A DNA stretch of 32,276 nucleotides from Muribaculaceae bacterium (GTDB lineage: Bacteria; Bacteroidota; Bacteroidia; Bacteroidales; Muribaculaceae): positions 1-32,276 of the forward strand of contig JAFLTV010000026.1 in NCBI GenBank assembly GCA_022509105.1. Reading direction: 5' to 3'. A program made the position numbers and the translations under genes. Below the pieces are notes generated by a model, which had not been told where the DNA came from, did not search any database, and was given only the letters and a program-made list of their open reading frames with translations. Shown here piece by piece: positions 22,798-32,261 of this stretch. Positions within the stretch are counted from its first letter, which is position 1; the number at the start of each line of letters is the position of its first letter.

Positions 22798-24252
22798 ATG
22801 AATCTTGCCGACAGCCTTCAGCTCTCCATATTCTCCCTTATTTCTGACTTAGCTGGTTCTTTAGGTCAGGAAGTTTATGTTGTGGGTGGGTACGTCAGAG
22901 ATATTTTCCTGCAAAGAAAATCAAAAGATATTGATTTTGTCACTGTCGGCTCGGGTATCGAACTCGCCCGATTGGTTGCTAAAAAATTAGGAGGCAAAGC
23001 AAAGTTGTCTGTTTTCCAAAATTATGGAACAGCACAGGTAAAATACCAGGATTTAGAATTGGAATTTGTGGGGGCAAGAAAGGAATCTTACACAAAGGAG
23101 TCAAGAAATCCTATTGTTGAAAGCGGAACCCTTTTGGAAGATCTCACTCGAAGGGATTTTACAATTAATGCCATGGCCATCAGCCTTAATAAAGATTCTT
23201 TCGGGCAGTTGGTCGATCCCTTTAACGGCATTGTAGACCTTAATAAAGGTATTATTAAAACTCCGACAGATCCTGATATAACATTCTCCGACGATCCTTT
23301 GAGAATGTTAAGGGCAATCAGATTTGTGTCTCAACTTTACGATATTGATAATTTGAATTCTGATTCTGATTCTTCATTTCCCAAAGAGTTCAATCTGACT
23401 GAAAAAACATTTGAATCCATAAAGGCAAATGCCTCAAGGATGTCAATTATAACCCGAGAAAGGATTAACGATGAACTTTTTAAAATAATGAAGTCAAAGA
23501 AGCCTTCGATAGGATGGAAACTTCTTGATCAAACCGGATTGCTGCCTTTTGTTTTCCCATCTTTGGTTGCTTTGAAAGGAGTTGAAATCAAAGAGGGTAA
23601 AGGTCATAAGGATAATTTTTATCACACCTTGCAAGTTGTGGATAATGTCGCATTGCGATCAGATAATGAATGGCTGAGATGGGCAGCTCTGATGCATGAT
23701 ATTGCCAAACCTGTCACTAAAAAATATGATCCGCGTCTCGGTTGGACATTCCATAGCCATAATTATGTTGGACAGAAGATGATACTCCCTATTTTTCGTG
23801 AAATGAAGTTGCCGTTAAACGAAAAAATGAAATATGTGGCCAAACTTGTGGGCCTTCACATGCGTCCGCAATCAGTTGGAGATGAAGGGGTAACCGATTC
23901 GGGCGTTAGAAGGTTAATAACTGAAGCGGGACAGGATCTTGATGATTTAATGATTCTTGCTGAATCTGATATCACGTCTAAAAAACCGGAGAAAGTTAAG
24001 TCGCAACTTGAAGGATTCAAAAAATTAAGACTAAGAATAGAAGAAATAAACGATGCCGATGCCCTTCGCAATTGGAAGAATCCAATAAACGGGCGTGAAA
24101 TAATGGAACGTCTAAACGTACCGGAAGGTCCTGAAGTGGCCCGTCTAAAGGAAATGGTAAAAGAGGCTATTCTTGAAGGGAAAGTAGCCTATGATCATGA
24201 TGAGGCGTGGAAATTTTTAGAAGAAATCTGCCGCCAGGAAGGCATCCTCTAA
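22798..24252 (+). CDS. cca: CCA tRNA nucleotidyltransferase with HD domain
   Basis: A 484-residue class II nucleotidyltransferase. It has VVGGYVRD (about 28-35), catalytic D44/D46 in KDIDFV, RRDFTINAMA, and the DPLRMLRAIRF motif, then a C-terminal HD domain (ALMHDIAKP). It adds or repairs the 3' CCA of tRNAs; the tRNA-Tyr in this window encodes no CCA, so this enzyme should be essential here. I chose the ATG at 22798, 4 nt after the M24 stop; a longer in-frame extension back to 22702 would sit inside the peptidase gene. Its last 36 nt overlap the tail of convergent yraN. Confidence 0.96.
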   Translation: MNLADSLQLSIFSLISDLAGSLGQEVYVVGGYVRDIFLQRKSKDIDFVTVGSGIELARLVAKKLGGKAKLSVFQNYGTAQVKYQDLELEFVGARKESYTKESRNPIVESGTLLEDLTRRDFTINAMAISLNKDSFGQLVDPFNGIVDLNKGIIKTPTDPDITFSDDPLRMLRAIRFVSQLYDIDNLNSDSDSSFPKEFNLTEKTFESIKANASRMSIITRERINDELFKIMKSKKPSIGWKLLDQTGLLPFVFPSLVALKGVEIKEGKGHKDNFYHTLQVVDNVALRSDNEWLRWAALMHDIAKPVTKKYDPRLGWTFHSHNYVGQKMILPIFREMKLPLNEKMKYVAKLVGLHMRPQSVGDEGVTDSGVRRLITEAGQDLDDLMILAESDITSKKPEKVKSQLEGFKKLRLRIEEINDADALRNWKNPINGREIMERLNVPEGPEVARLKEMVKEAILEGKVAYDHDEAWKFLEEICRQEGIL

Positions 24253-24597
24253 TAACTCAATTTCATATTGCTCCCGGTTTCCGGTTACTGCAAAAAAATC
24301 AAACCTATAATCAAAGTCCCCTTTTAGCCTCCTTATATAATGGTCGGCTGCACGTGTCATCCTTCTTTTTTTATCATGGGTGATAGATTCTATAGGCTTG
24401 ACATCTCTTCCGCTTCTTGCTTTTACTTCTATTAAGACAATGACATTATCTTTCTGTGCAATCAGGTCAATTTCACTTTTACCTAACCTCCAGTTTTTCT
24501 CTAAAATTACATATCCCCTTTTTATGTATTCGCGAGCGGCCAGCGTTTCTGCAAAGACTCCAAAATCATGAGCCTCATGAATTTTCTCTTCCTCCAT
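24217..24597 (-). CDS. yraN: YraN family protein (UPF0102, predicted endonuclease-like)
   Basis: A 126-residue protein of the restriction-endonuclease-like superfamily. The core motif is visible: E42 and D44 in GKSEIDLIA, then E57 and K59 in VLIEVKAR, with an early E17 (FAETLAA). These fit the D-(E/Q)xK nuclease fold, although activity is not established for most members. It lies 11 nt downstream of nadC on the same strand, and its 3' end runs 36 nt into the cca gene on the other strand. Confidence 0.92.
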   Translation of the reverse strand: MEEEKIHEAHDFGVFAETLAAREYIKRGYVILEKNWRLGKSEIDLIAQKDNVIVLIEVKARSGRDVKPIESITHDKKRRMTRAADHYIRRLKGDFDYRFDFFAVTGNREQYEIELLEDAFLAADFF

Positions 24598-24608
24598 AAT
24601 GCCAAAGT

Positions 24609-25469
24609 CTAAAACGCTTTGAACGACATATCAAGCCCTTTTACACTATGAGTTAAGGCTCCCACTGAAATATAATCCACACCTGTCTCTCCGTATTCTC
24701 TTAGATTTTCTATTGTGATACCGCCGGAAGATTCTGTTTCTTTTTTACCATCAACAATCTTTACGGCTTCTTTTGTGAGTTGAGGTGTGAAATTATCAAA
24801 CATGATTCTGTCTACACCCTCCATTTCAGAAAGTCGTTTTACGTCATCAAGTGTTCTTGCTTCAACTTCAATTTTAAGATTCTTATTATTTTTCTTACAA
24901 TATTCTATTGCTCTTTCAACCGCTTTTTCCAAGCCTCCGGCAAAATCTATATGATTATCTTTAATCAAAATCATATCGAAAAGGCCTATTCTATGGTTTT
25001 CCCCTCCTCCGGTTTTAACAGCTTCCTTCTCCAACATTCTCATTCCCGGAGTTGTTTTTCTTGTGTCTAAAACTTTCGTCTTAAGTCCTTGCAGTTTGTC
25101 TTGATATTTTCTGGTCATAGTTGCCACTCCGCTCATTCTCTGCATTATATTCAGAAGCGTTCGTTCGGCCATGAGCAGAGATCTTACGGAACCCTCAGCG
25201 GTAAAAACAATGTCTCCCGGATTCACTTCTGACCCGTCTTCAATATATTTTGTGATTTTTATATCAGGATCCAGCTCATGCAAAACCTTTATCGCCGTAT
25301 CCGTTCCGGCGACAATCCCTTTTTCCTTTATTAATAATTTAGATCGACCTTGTGCTTCTTCAGGAATTGTAGACAATGTTGTGTGATCTCCATCTCCTAT
25401 ATCTTCTGCAAAAGCTAAATCCAGTAGATCCTTTATTAATTCTTCTTTGCTCTTCATATCTTCATCCAT
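24609..25469 (-). CDS. nadC: Nicotinate-nucleotide pyrophosphorylase (carboxylating)
   Basis: A 286-residue QPRTase that makes nicotinate mononucleotide from quinolinate and PRPP in de novo NAD synthesis. Family motifs are present: GDGDHTTLS, ERTLLNIMQRMSGVAT, VLDTRKTTPGMR, KTGGGENHRIGLFDMILIKDNH, IEVEA, and the C-terminal SVGALTHS phosphate-binding loop. Length is typical. The start may be the ATG at 25469 or the in-frame ATG at 25457; a -7 box at 25490-25483 lies so close that the second start would leave a more normal leader. yraN follows in the same operon. Confidence 0.97.
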   Translation of the reverse strand: MDEDMKSKEELIKDLLDLAFAEDIGDGDHTTLSTIPEEAQGRSKLLIKEKGIVAGTDTAIKVLHELDPDIKITKYIEDGSEVNPGDIVFTAEGSVRSLLMAERTLLNIMQRMSGVATMTRKYQDKLQGLKTKVLDTRKTTPGMRMLEKEAVKTGGGENHRIGLFDMILIKDNHIDFAGGLEKAVERAIEYCKKNNKNLKIEVEARTLDDVKRLSEMEGVDRIMFDNFTPQLTKEAVKIVDGKKETESSGGITIENLREYGETGVDYISVGALTHSVKGLDMSFKAF

Positions 25470-25482
25470 TTATTTAAATGTC

Positions 25483-25490
25483 AAAGTTAA
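25483..25490 (-). promoter_or_regulatory. Possible -7 box for nadC-yraN
   Basis: TAACTTTG on the minus strand matches TAnnTTTG, but no -33 TTTG is seen at the usual distance. Predicted transcription would start about 8 nt before the first nadC ATG. The rest of the 135-nt gap to the amylase gene is AT-rich with no other clear signal. Confidence 0.35.
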
Positions 25491-25604
25491 TCATTTTTAA
25501 ACTTTAATTTATATATTATCGTTATATTTATGAGATAATCTTTATATCACGATAGAATTAAATCTAACATAATCAGAATAACTAACAATAAAACAAATTA
25601 ACCG

Positions 25605-27035
25605 ATGAAAAAAATTGCTTCGCTTGCATTATTGTCACTCATGGTGTCACCAATGTTTGCAAAGGACCGCCTTACGCACGACCCTAAAGCCACAAATGAT
25701 GAGACAATCCTTCACGTATGGAGCTGGAACTTTCCCACAATCGCAGAAAACATGAAACAGATCTCAGATGCGGGATTCACAATGATTCAGACTTCGCCTG
25801 TGCAGAATAGTTATGCTCCGGAAGGAAGTGGGAAAAAAATCTTCGATGAAAATGTAACTGAAGGTAACTGGTATTACTATTATCAACCAACGGACTGGAA
25901 AATCGGCAACAACATTCTTGGTTCAAAAGAGCAGATGCAGGAAATGCTCGATTCCGCTGCAAAATACAATATCAGGGTAATTGTTGATGTTCTGCCAAAT
26001 CATACAGCGTTTGATATTGATGAAGTGTCAGAGGATTTCGTAAATGCAGTTGGTGGCCGCGACAAGCTTTATCACTCCAATGGTCTTGAACCGATACATG
26101 ATTATAACGACAGACTTGAATGTACTCTTTGGGCTTCAGGTGGACTTCCTGACGTTAACACAGAAAATCCCGCATTCCAAAAATATTACATGCAATTTGT
26201 CAACGAGCTTCTCGACATGGGAGTCAGAGGCTTCAGATATGACACTGCTAAACATATCGGTCTTCCTTCCGACCCTGTAGACACTGCATCAGGCGTGAAA
26301 GTAAACGATTTCTGGGATGTAGCCACCGGGAGAAAAGCCGTTGGAGGTGTTAAGCTGGCTGTGCCCTATGATGATCTATTTGTATATGGCGAAGTGCTTC
26401 AGGATCGTAATGTAAAAGAAGATGAATATGCAGAATATTTCGGACAGACAGCTTCCGGCTATGGGCATGTTCTTCGTGAAGCACTTGAAAAAGGCTCTGC
26501 AAATGGTTTCGATCTTATAAACTGGCACCACTCGAGTGCGCCGGAATATCTCACCACATGGGTTGAAAGCCACGACACTTATGCTAATGCTCATGAGTCG
26601 GCACATCTCACCGATGATCAAATTCGTGCCGGTTGGGTACTAATCACTGCCCGTCAAAATGGTATTCCCCTATTTTTCAGCCGTCCTATGGGTTCCACAC
26701 GTCAGGCTTATTGGGGTGATAATGTTCTGGGAGCACGTGGAAACGATGAATTCTTCCATCCGGAAGTCGTAGCTGTTAATAATTTCCGTCAACAAATGTC
26801 AGGTCAACCGGAAGATATCGAAATCACTGACAATGGCCGTGTGATAGTAGTAAATAGAGGTAAAAAAGGAGCCGCTGTTGTTAATATCTCAAACATTGCC
26901 AATTTTGTCAATGTGCCTACAGGCCTTCCCAATGGCACATATAAAGACCAGGTATATGGCAAGGAATTCAAAGTGAAAAACGGTAAGCTTACAGGACTTG
27001 TGGCTCCTCTCACTACATATATCCTCACCAAATAA
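25605..27035 (+). CDS. Secreted alpha-amylase, GH13 (AmyE/GH13_28-like)
   Basis: A 476-residue glycoside hydrolase with a Sec signal peptide (about 1-19, cut at MFAK). The TIM-barrel carries the GH13 regions: DVLPNHTA (128-135), GFRYDTAKH with nucleophile D213, YGEVLQ with acid/base E263, and ESHDTYAN with D324. The N-terminal part (HVWSWNFPTIAENM, AGFTMIQTSPVQ, YYYQPTDWKIGN) follows the Bacillus subtilis AmyE pattern, which supports GH13_28. A short C-terminal beta domain ends the protein; no starch-binding module, lipobox or type IX sorting domain is visible. It probably cuts alpha-1,4 glucans in the periplasm or outside. No susCD neighbours are present, so this is not a classical utilisation locus. 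Confidence 0.9.
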   Translation: MKKIASLALLSLMVSPMFAKDRLTHDPKATNDETILHVWSWNFPTIAENMKQISDAGFTMIQTSPVQNSYAPEGSGKKIFDENVTEGNWYYYYQPTDWKIGNNILGSKEQMQEMLDSAAKYNIRVIVDVLPNHTAFDIDEVSEDFVNAVGGRDKLYHSNGLEPIHDYNDRLECTLWASGGLPDVNTENPAFQKYYMQFVNELLDMGVRGFRYDTAKHIGLPSDPVDTASGVKVNDFWDVATGRKAVGGVKLAVPYDDLFVYGEVLQDRNVKEDEYAEYFGQTASGYGHVLREALEKGSANGFDLINWHHSSAPEYLTTWVESHDTYANAHESAHLTDDQIRAGWVLITARQNGIPLFFSRPMGSTRQAYWGDNVLGARGNDEFFHPEVVAVNNFRQQMSGQPEDIEITDNGRVIVVNRGKKGAAVVNISNIANFVNVPTGLPNGTYKDQVYGKEFKVKNGKLTGLVAPLTTYILTK

Positions 27036-27110
27036 ACCATATCTTTTTTGGCATAATTTTTGTATTTTTTTCATAAAGAAATATCTAATAAATCAAATCT
27101 TAAAATCAAT

Positions 27111-27383
27111 ATGAATATTAAACCATTGGCAGACAGAGTGCTTATTCAACCCACTGCTGCAGAAGAAGTCACAATGAGTGGCATCATTATTCCGGATTCA
27201 GCTAAAGAAAAACCCTTGCGTGGCAAAGTTCTTGCCGTAGGCACAGGCACAAAAGATGAACCCATGCAGCTTAAAGAAGGAGATGAAGTTCTTTACGGTA
27301 AATATGCCGGAACTGAAATCGAATTTGAAGGAGAAAAGTATCTCATCATGCGTCAAAGCGATGTTTTTGCAATCGTAGGTTAA
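27111..27383 (+). CDS. groES: Co-chaperonin GroES
   Basis: A 90-residue GroES that caps the GroEL ring. Family pattern: [12 protein letters not shown] at the start, a mobile loop with [14 protein letters not shown], then [35 protein letters not shown] chose the ATG at 27111, which gives the standard N-terminus; an earlier TTG in frame would add a non-family extension. groEL follows after 57 nt. No CIRCE operator is present upstream, so HrcA-type control is not evident. Confidence 0.98.
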   Translation: MNIKPLADRVLIQPTAAEEVTMSGIIIPDSAKEKPLRGKVLAVGTGTKDEPMQLKEGDEVLYGKYAGTEIEFEGEKYLIMRQSDVFAIVG

Positions 27384-27413
27384 ACATCCATTAAAATCTC
27401 AAGAAATATTTAA

Positions 27414-29084
<1,671 letters not shown>

Positions 29085-29104
29085 GAAGCCCGAAATAAGA
29101 TATT

Positions 29105-29134
29105 AAGAGCTCGGAAGGAATCCGGGCTCTTTTA
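29105..29134 (+). terminator. groESL terminator
   Basis: AAGAGCTCGG (29105-29114) pairs with CCGGGCTCTT (29122-29131), ten pairs with one T-G, a 7-nt loop and a short T run. Confidence 0.78.
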
Positions 29135-29146
29135 TATTGTTAAAAC

Positions 29147-29177
29147 TTGCGTAATTTCAAGATTATAGCTAAATTTG
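29147..29177 (+). promoter_or_regulatory. Promoter of the rplM-rpsI(-rpsB-tsf) operon
   Basis: TTG at 29147-29149, a 20-nt spacer, and TAAATTTG at 29170-29177. Transcription should start near 29184, leaving a leader of about 130 nt before rplM. Confidence 0.62.
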
Positions 29178-29202
29178 CAGTGCCGATTTTATCCAGTTAT
29201 TC

Positions 29203-29283
29203 GTCAGCCGCATGAAAGGCAATCTGATTTGGCCGTCAGTCCTTCTCATAGTGGATGACATCGTTTGTGTAAAGACCACAAAC
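29203..29283 (+). promoter_or_regulatory. Structured rplM leader (candidate ribosomal-protein autoregulatory RNA)
   Basis: Three hairpins follow each other in the leader. Hairpin 1: TCA-GCC (29204-29209) with GGC (29218-29220) and TGA (29225-29227), carrying a bulge. Hairpin 2: GTCA-g-TCC (29235-29242) with GGATGAC (29253-29259), one bulged G and a 10-nt loop. Hairpin 3: a perfect 7-bp stem GTTTGTG (29263-29269) with CACAAAC (29277-29283) and loop TAAAGAC. The GTG start codon of rplM follows 30 nt later. L13 is a known autogenous regulator in some bacteria; whether this leader belongs to a described family cannot be decided here. Confidence 0.5.
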
Positions 29284-29312
29284 TATTAACAAACTATTTA
29301 TTTGATTTAAAA

Positions 29313-29792
29313 GTGGATACTTTAAGTTACAAGACCAAATCTGCCACCCCGGCAACAATCGAAAAGGAATGGGTGGTAGTTGATGCCACTGACCAGGTGC
29401 TCGGTCGCCTTTGTTCTAAAGTGGCTAAAATTCTTCGTGGTAAAAACAAACCCGATTTCACTCCGTTCTTAGACTGTGGCGACAATGTAATCATTGTAAA
29501 TGCTGACAAAGTTGTCATGACTAACGACAAAATGAACACAAGAGAATATCTCCGTTATACCGGTTATCCCGGAGGTCAGAGAGCTTTCACTCCCGGCGAC
29601 CTTATGGAAAAGTCTTTCAACAAAACTGTGAAAGCCGGTAAACACCCTCTCTTTATAAAAGTGCTCAAGGGTATGCTCCCGAAAGGCCCGCTCGGACGTT
29701 CTTTGCTTAATAACGTCTATGTCTACAACGGCCCGAATCATCCGCATGAGGCTAACAACCCGAAAGTAATCGATATCAATAAAATGAAATAA
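29313..29792 (+). CDS. rplM: 50S ribosomal protein L13
   Basis: A 159-residue L13, an early-assembling 50S protein that binds 23S rRNA. Conserved parts: EWVVVDATDQVLGRLCSKVA, FLDCGDNVIIVNADKV, YTGYPGGQR and the KGMLPKGPLGR motif. The start is GTG at 29313; it restores the Bacteroidia-type N-terminus M-DTLSYKT. A TTG 48 nt upstream in frame would add a segment overlapping the leader hairpins. rpsI begins 8 nt after the stop. Confidence 0.96.
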   Translation: MDTLSYKTKSATPATIEKEWVVVDATDQVLGRLCSKVAKILRGKNKPDFTPFLDCGDNVIIVNADKVVMTNDKMNTREYLRYTGYPGGQRAFTPGDLMEKSFNKTVKAGKHPLFIKVLKGMLPKGPLGRSLLNNVYVYNGPNHPHEANNPKVIDINKMK

Positions 29793-29800
29793 GATAGAAG

Positions 29801-30187
29801 ATGGAAAAAATTAATGCAGTTGGTCGCCGTAAGGCTGCCGTAGCCCGTGTTTACGTAACAGAAGGAAGCGGTAACATCATTATTGATAAACGTCCGCTCG
29901 AGGTTTATTTCCCCTCTTCTATCCTTCAATATGTCGTTAAGCAACCTCTTAACAAGCTTGAAGTTGCCGACAAATATGATATCGTCGCTCATCTTGACGG
30001 TGGCGGTTATAAAGGACAGGCTGAAGCTCTTCGCCTCGCTATCGCCCGCGCACTCGTTAAAATCAACCCGGAAGACAAGTCTGCCCTCCGCTCTGAAGGA
30101 TTCATGACTCGTGATGCTCGCGTTGTTGAACGTAAAAAACCGGGTCGTCCGAAAGCTCGTAAACGCTTCCAATTCTCCAAACGTTAA
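29801..30187 (+). CDS. rpsI: 30S ribosomal protein S9
   Basis: A 128-residue S9 whose C-terminal tail reaches the P-site tRNA anticodon region. It shows NAVGRRKAAVARVYV at the start, GGGYKGQAEALRLAIARAL in the middle and the basic end KARKRFQFSKR. The usual Pro before QFSKR is Phe here, a conservative oddity. It is paired with rplM, as in most bacteria. Confidence 0.98.
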   Translation: MEKINAVGRRKAAVARVYVTEGSGNIIIDKRPLEVYFPSSILQYVVKQPLNKLEVADKYDIVAHLDGGGYKGQAEALRLAIARALVKINPEDKSALRSEGFMTRDARVVERKKPGRPKARKRFQFSKR

Positions 30188-30307
30188 GAATCGGATTCTT
30201 ATATCGTGTTTAGTATCTAAACTTGCCGGATGATTCATCCGACTCCTACCGGCAAGTTGGATTTTCAAAAAATTTTAAAAGAATGTAAACATTGGGCCCT
30301 CCGGCCC
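30185..30307 (+). promoter_or_regulatory. Hairpin-rich rpsI-rpsB spacer (attenuator or leader)
   Basis: Three stems occur in 134 nt. TAAGAAT/ATTCTTA (30185-30201) includes the rpsI stop codon. A perfect 10-bp stem AACTTGCCGG/CCGGCAAGTT (30220-30229 and 30249-30258) has a 19-nt loop. An alternative inner stem CGGAT/ATCCG (30227-30231 and 30237-30241) competes with the large one. A GC-rich GGGCC/GGCCC hairpin (30294-30307) ends 14 nt before the rpsB ATG. The T run after the big stem is short, so it may only partly terminate. No full -33/-7 promoter was found in the gap. Confidence 0.5.
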
Positions 30308-30321
30308 GTAAAACTAACAAA

Positions 30322-31200
30322 ATGGCAACACCAACTTTTGAACAACTTCTTGATGCAGGCTGCCACTTCGGCCACCTGAAACGTAAATGGAACCCCGCTA
30401 TGTCTCCTTATATCTTTATGGAACGTAACGGTATCCATATTATCGACCTCTATAAAACTGCCGCAAAGCTTGACGAAGCTGCCAATGCACTAAAACAAAT
30501 TGCCAAGAGCGGCCGTAAAGTGCTTTTCGTTGCTACTAAAAAGCAAGCTAAGGAATCTATTGAAAATCATGCACAGTCTGTAAATATGCCATACGTCACC
30601 GAACGTTGGCCCGGCGGTATGCTCACTAATTTCCCGACTATCCGCAAAGCTGTGAAAAAGATGACTACCATCGACAAGATGAGTAAAGACGGCACTTTTG
30701 ATAACCTTTCAAAGAGAGAAAAACTGCAGATAACTCGTCAAAGAGCTAAATTGGAGAAAAACCTTGGTTCAATTGCAGACCTTTCACGTCTTCCCAACGC
30801 TCTGTTTGTTGTTGACGTAATGAAAGAACATATTGCAGTGGCTGAAGCTAAACGTCTCGGCATTCCCGTATTCGGTATCGTTGACACCAACTCAAATCCT
30901 GAAGATATAGACTTTATCATCCCGGCTAATGACGATGCTTCAAAGAGTATCGATCTTATTCTTGACACTGTCTGCAGCGCTATCGCTGAAGGTCTCGAAG
31001 AAAGAAAGATCGAAAAACTTGACTCTGCCGAAGAAGGTAAAGAAGAGGCTGTAGCTGAAGCCGCTCCGGGCAAACGTCGCCGCATGCGCAAGAGTGATGC
31101 TAAGGAAGCCCAGGCTCCTAAAGCTGAAGATGATAATGACGCTCCCGAAGCTGTAGAAACTCAATCAGAAGTTGAAAAGAAAGAAGAAACCGCTGAATAA
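30322..31200 (+). CDS. rpsB: 30S ribosomal protein S2
   Basis: A 292-residue S2 with family motifs: LLDAGCHFGHLKRKWNPAM, IHIIDLYKT, ATKKQAKESI, TERWPGGMLTNF, PNALFVVDVMKEHIAVAEA and GIVDTNSNPEDIDFIIPANDDA. After about residue 235 it has a long charged Glu/Ala/Lys extension with a basic KRRRMRK patch, longer than in E. coli. The ATG at 30322 gives the family start MATPTFEQLLDAG; an in-frame TTG at 30292 lies within the GC-rich hairpin region and is rejected. tsf follows after 12 nt, the usual pairing. Confidence 0.98.
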   Translation: MATPTFEQLLDAGCHFGHLKRKWNPAMSPYIFMERNGIHIIDLYKTAAKLDEAANALKQIAKSGRKVLFVATKKQAKESIENHAQSVNMPYVTERWPGGMLTNFPTIRKAVKKMTTIDKMSKDGTFDNLSKREKLQITRQRAKLEKNLGSIADLSRLPNALFVVDVMKEHIAVAEAKRLGIPVFGIVDTNSNPEDIDFIIPANDDASKSIDLILDTVCSAIAEGLEERKIEKLDSAEEGKEEAVAEAAPGKRRRMRKSDAKEAQAPKAEDDNDAPEAVETQSEVEKKEETAE

Positions 31201-31212
31201 TTATTTATTACA

Positions 31213-32205
31213 ATGGCTGTATCTATTGAAGATATCAAGAAATTGCGCACAATGACCGGCGCAGGTATGATGGATTGTAAGAATGCTCTGGCAGAAACTG
31301 ATGGTAACATCGAGGCTGCTATTGAAATCATACGTAAAAAGGGTCAGGCAGTGGCTGCTAAACGTGAAGACCGCGAAGCTGCTGAAGGTTGCGTGCTTAG
31401 TGGAACTAAAGAAGGTTTCGCTGCTATCGTAGCTCTTAAATGTGAAACTGACTTCGTTGCTAAAAACGAATCATTCCGTGCTTTAACTAAAGCTATTCTT
31501 GACGCTGCTGTTGCTGCTTCTGCTAAATCTTTAGAAGAAGTTAAGGCTCTTAAGCTCAATGACAGAACAGTTGAAGAAAACATTACTGACGAAATCGGTA
31601 AGACTGGCGAGAAGATGGAACTCGGTGCATACGAATATGTAGAAGCTCCTTCTGTTGCAGGTTATGACCACCTTGGAAATAAATTGGCAACTATCGTAGG
31701 TCTTAATATTGCTGGCATGGATCCTCAGGTAGGTCGTGAAGTAGCTATGCAGGTTGCTGCTATGAATCCTGTGGCTGTAGATCGTGACAGCGTTAAGCAG
31801 GAAATCATCGAGAACGAACTTAACATTGCTATTGAAAAGACCAAAGAAGAGCAAGTTAAGAAAGCTGTTGAGGTGGCTCTTAAGAAAGCCGGAATCAATC
31901 CTAACCTTGTAGATAGTGAAGATCATATCAATTCTAACATCACTAAAGGTTGGTTGACTCAGGATGAAGCTGACAAGGCTCGTGAAATCATTAAAGAAAC
32001 TTCAGAATCTAAGGCTGCTAACCTTCCTGAACAAATGATTCAGAATATAGCTAACGGTCGTCTCAACAAATTCTTTAAGGAAAGCTGCCTTATGGAACAA
32101 GAATTCCACCGTGATGCTAAAATCACTGTCGGACAATTCTTGGATCAGACTTCCAAAGGACTTGTTGTCGTTGACTTCAAGCGTGTAAACCTCAATCAAG
32201 ACTAA
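31213..32205 (+). CDS. tsf: Elongation factor Ts
   Basis: A 330-residue guanine-nucleotide exchange factor for EF-Tu. The N-terminal UBA-like domain has the family motifs LRTMTGAGMMDCKNAL and KKGQAVAAKREDREAAEG. The core domain has CETDFVAKNESFRAL (containing the TDFVA motif that contacts EF-Tu) and MQVAAMNP. It is longer than the E. coli protein (283), with an insert between about 95 and 140, consistent with Bacteroidia EF-Ts. It is the last gene of the operon, with a terminator behind it. Confidence 0.98.
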   Translation: MAVSIEDIKKLRTMTGAGMMDCKNALAETDGNIEAAIEIIRKKGQAVAAKREDREAAEGCVLSGTKEGFAAIVALKCETDFVAKNESFRALTKAILDAAVAASAKSLEEVKALKLNDRTVEENITDEIGKTGEKMELGAYEYVEAPSVAGYDHLGNKLATIVGLNIAGMDPQVGREVAMQVAAMNPVAVDRDSVKQEIIENELNIAIEKTKEEQVKKAVEVALKKAGINPNLVDSEDHINSNITKGWLTQDEADKAREIIKETSESKAANLPEQMIQNIANGRLNKFFKESCLMEQEFHRDAKITVGQFLDQTSKGLVVVDFKRVNLNQD

Positions 32206-32223
32206 GAAAAATCTACCTAAAAT

Positions 32224-32261
32224 AAGAGGCTGTCTAATAAGTTTTAGGCAGTCTCTTTTTT
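32224..32261 (+). terminator. tsf terminator
   Basis: AAGAGGCTGTC (32224-32234) pairs with GGCAGTCTCTT (32247-32257) including two G-U pairs, with a run of T to 32261. Confidence 0.78.

Noticed and set aside
25501-25570. AT-rich partial inverted repeats between nadC and the amylase gene.
   Set aside because: The arms are short, imperfect and made of A and T only; this is expected by chance in this composition.
27036-27110. CIRCE operator upstream of groES.
   Set aside because: No TTAGCACTC/GAGTGCTAA inverted repeat is present. A TAATTTTTG stretch is one base too long for a -7 box.
29738-30268. A 176-residue minus-strand open frame over rpsI.
   Set aside because: It is fully antisense to S9 and the rpsI-rpsB spacer and shows no family features.
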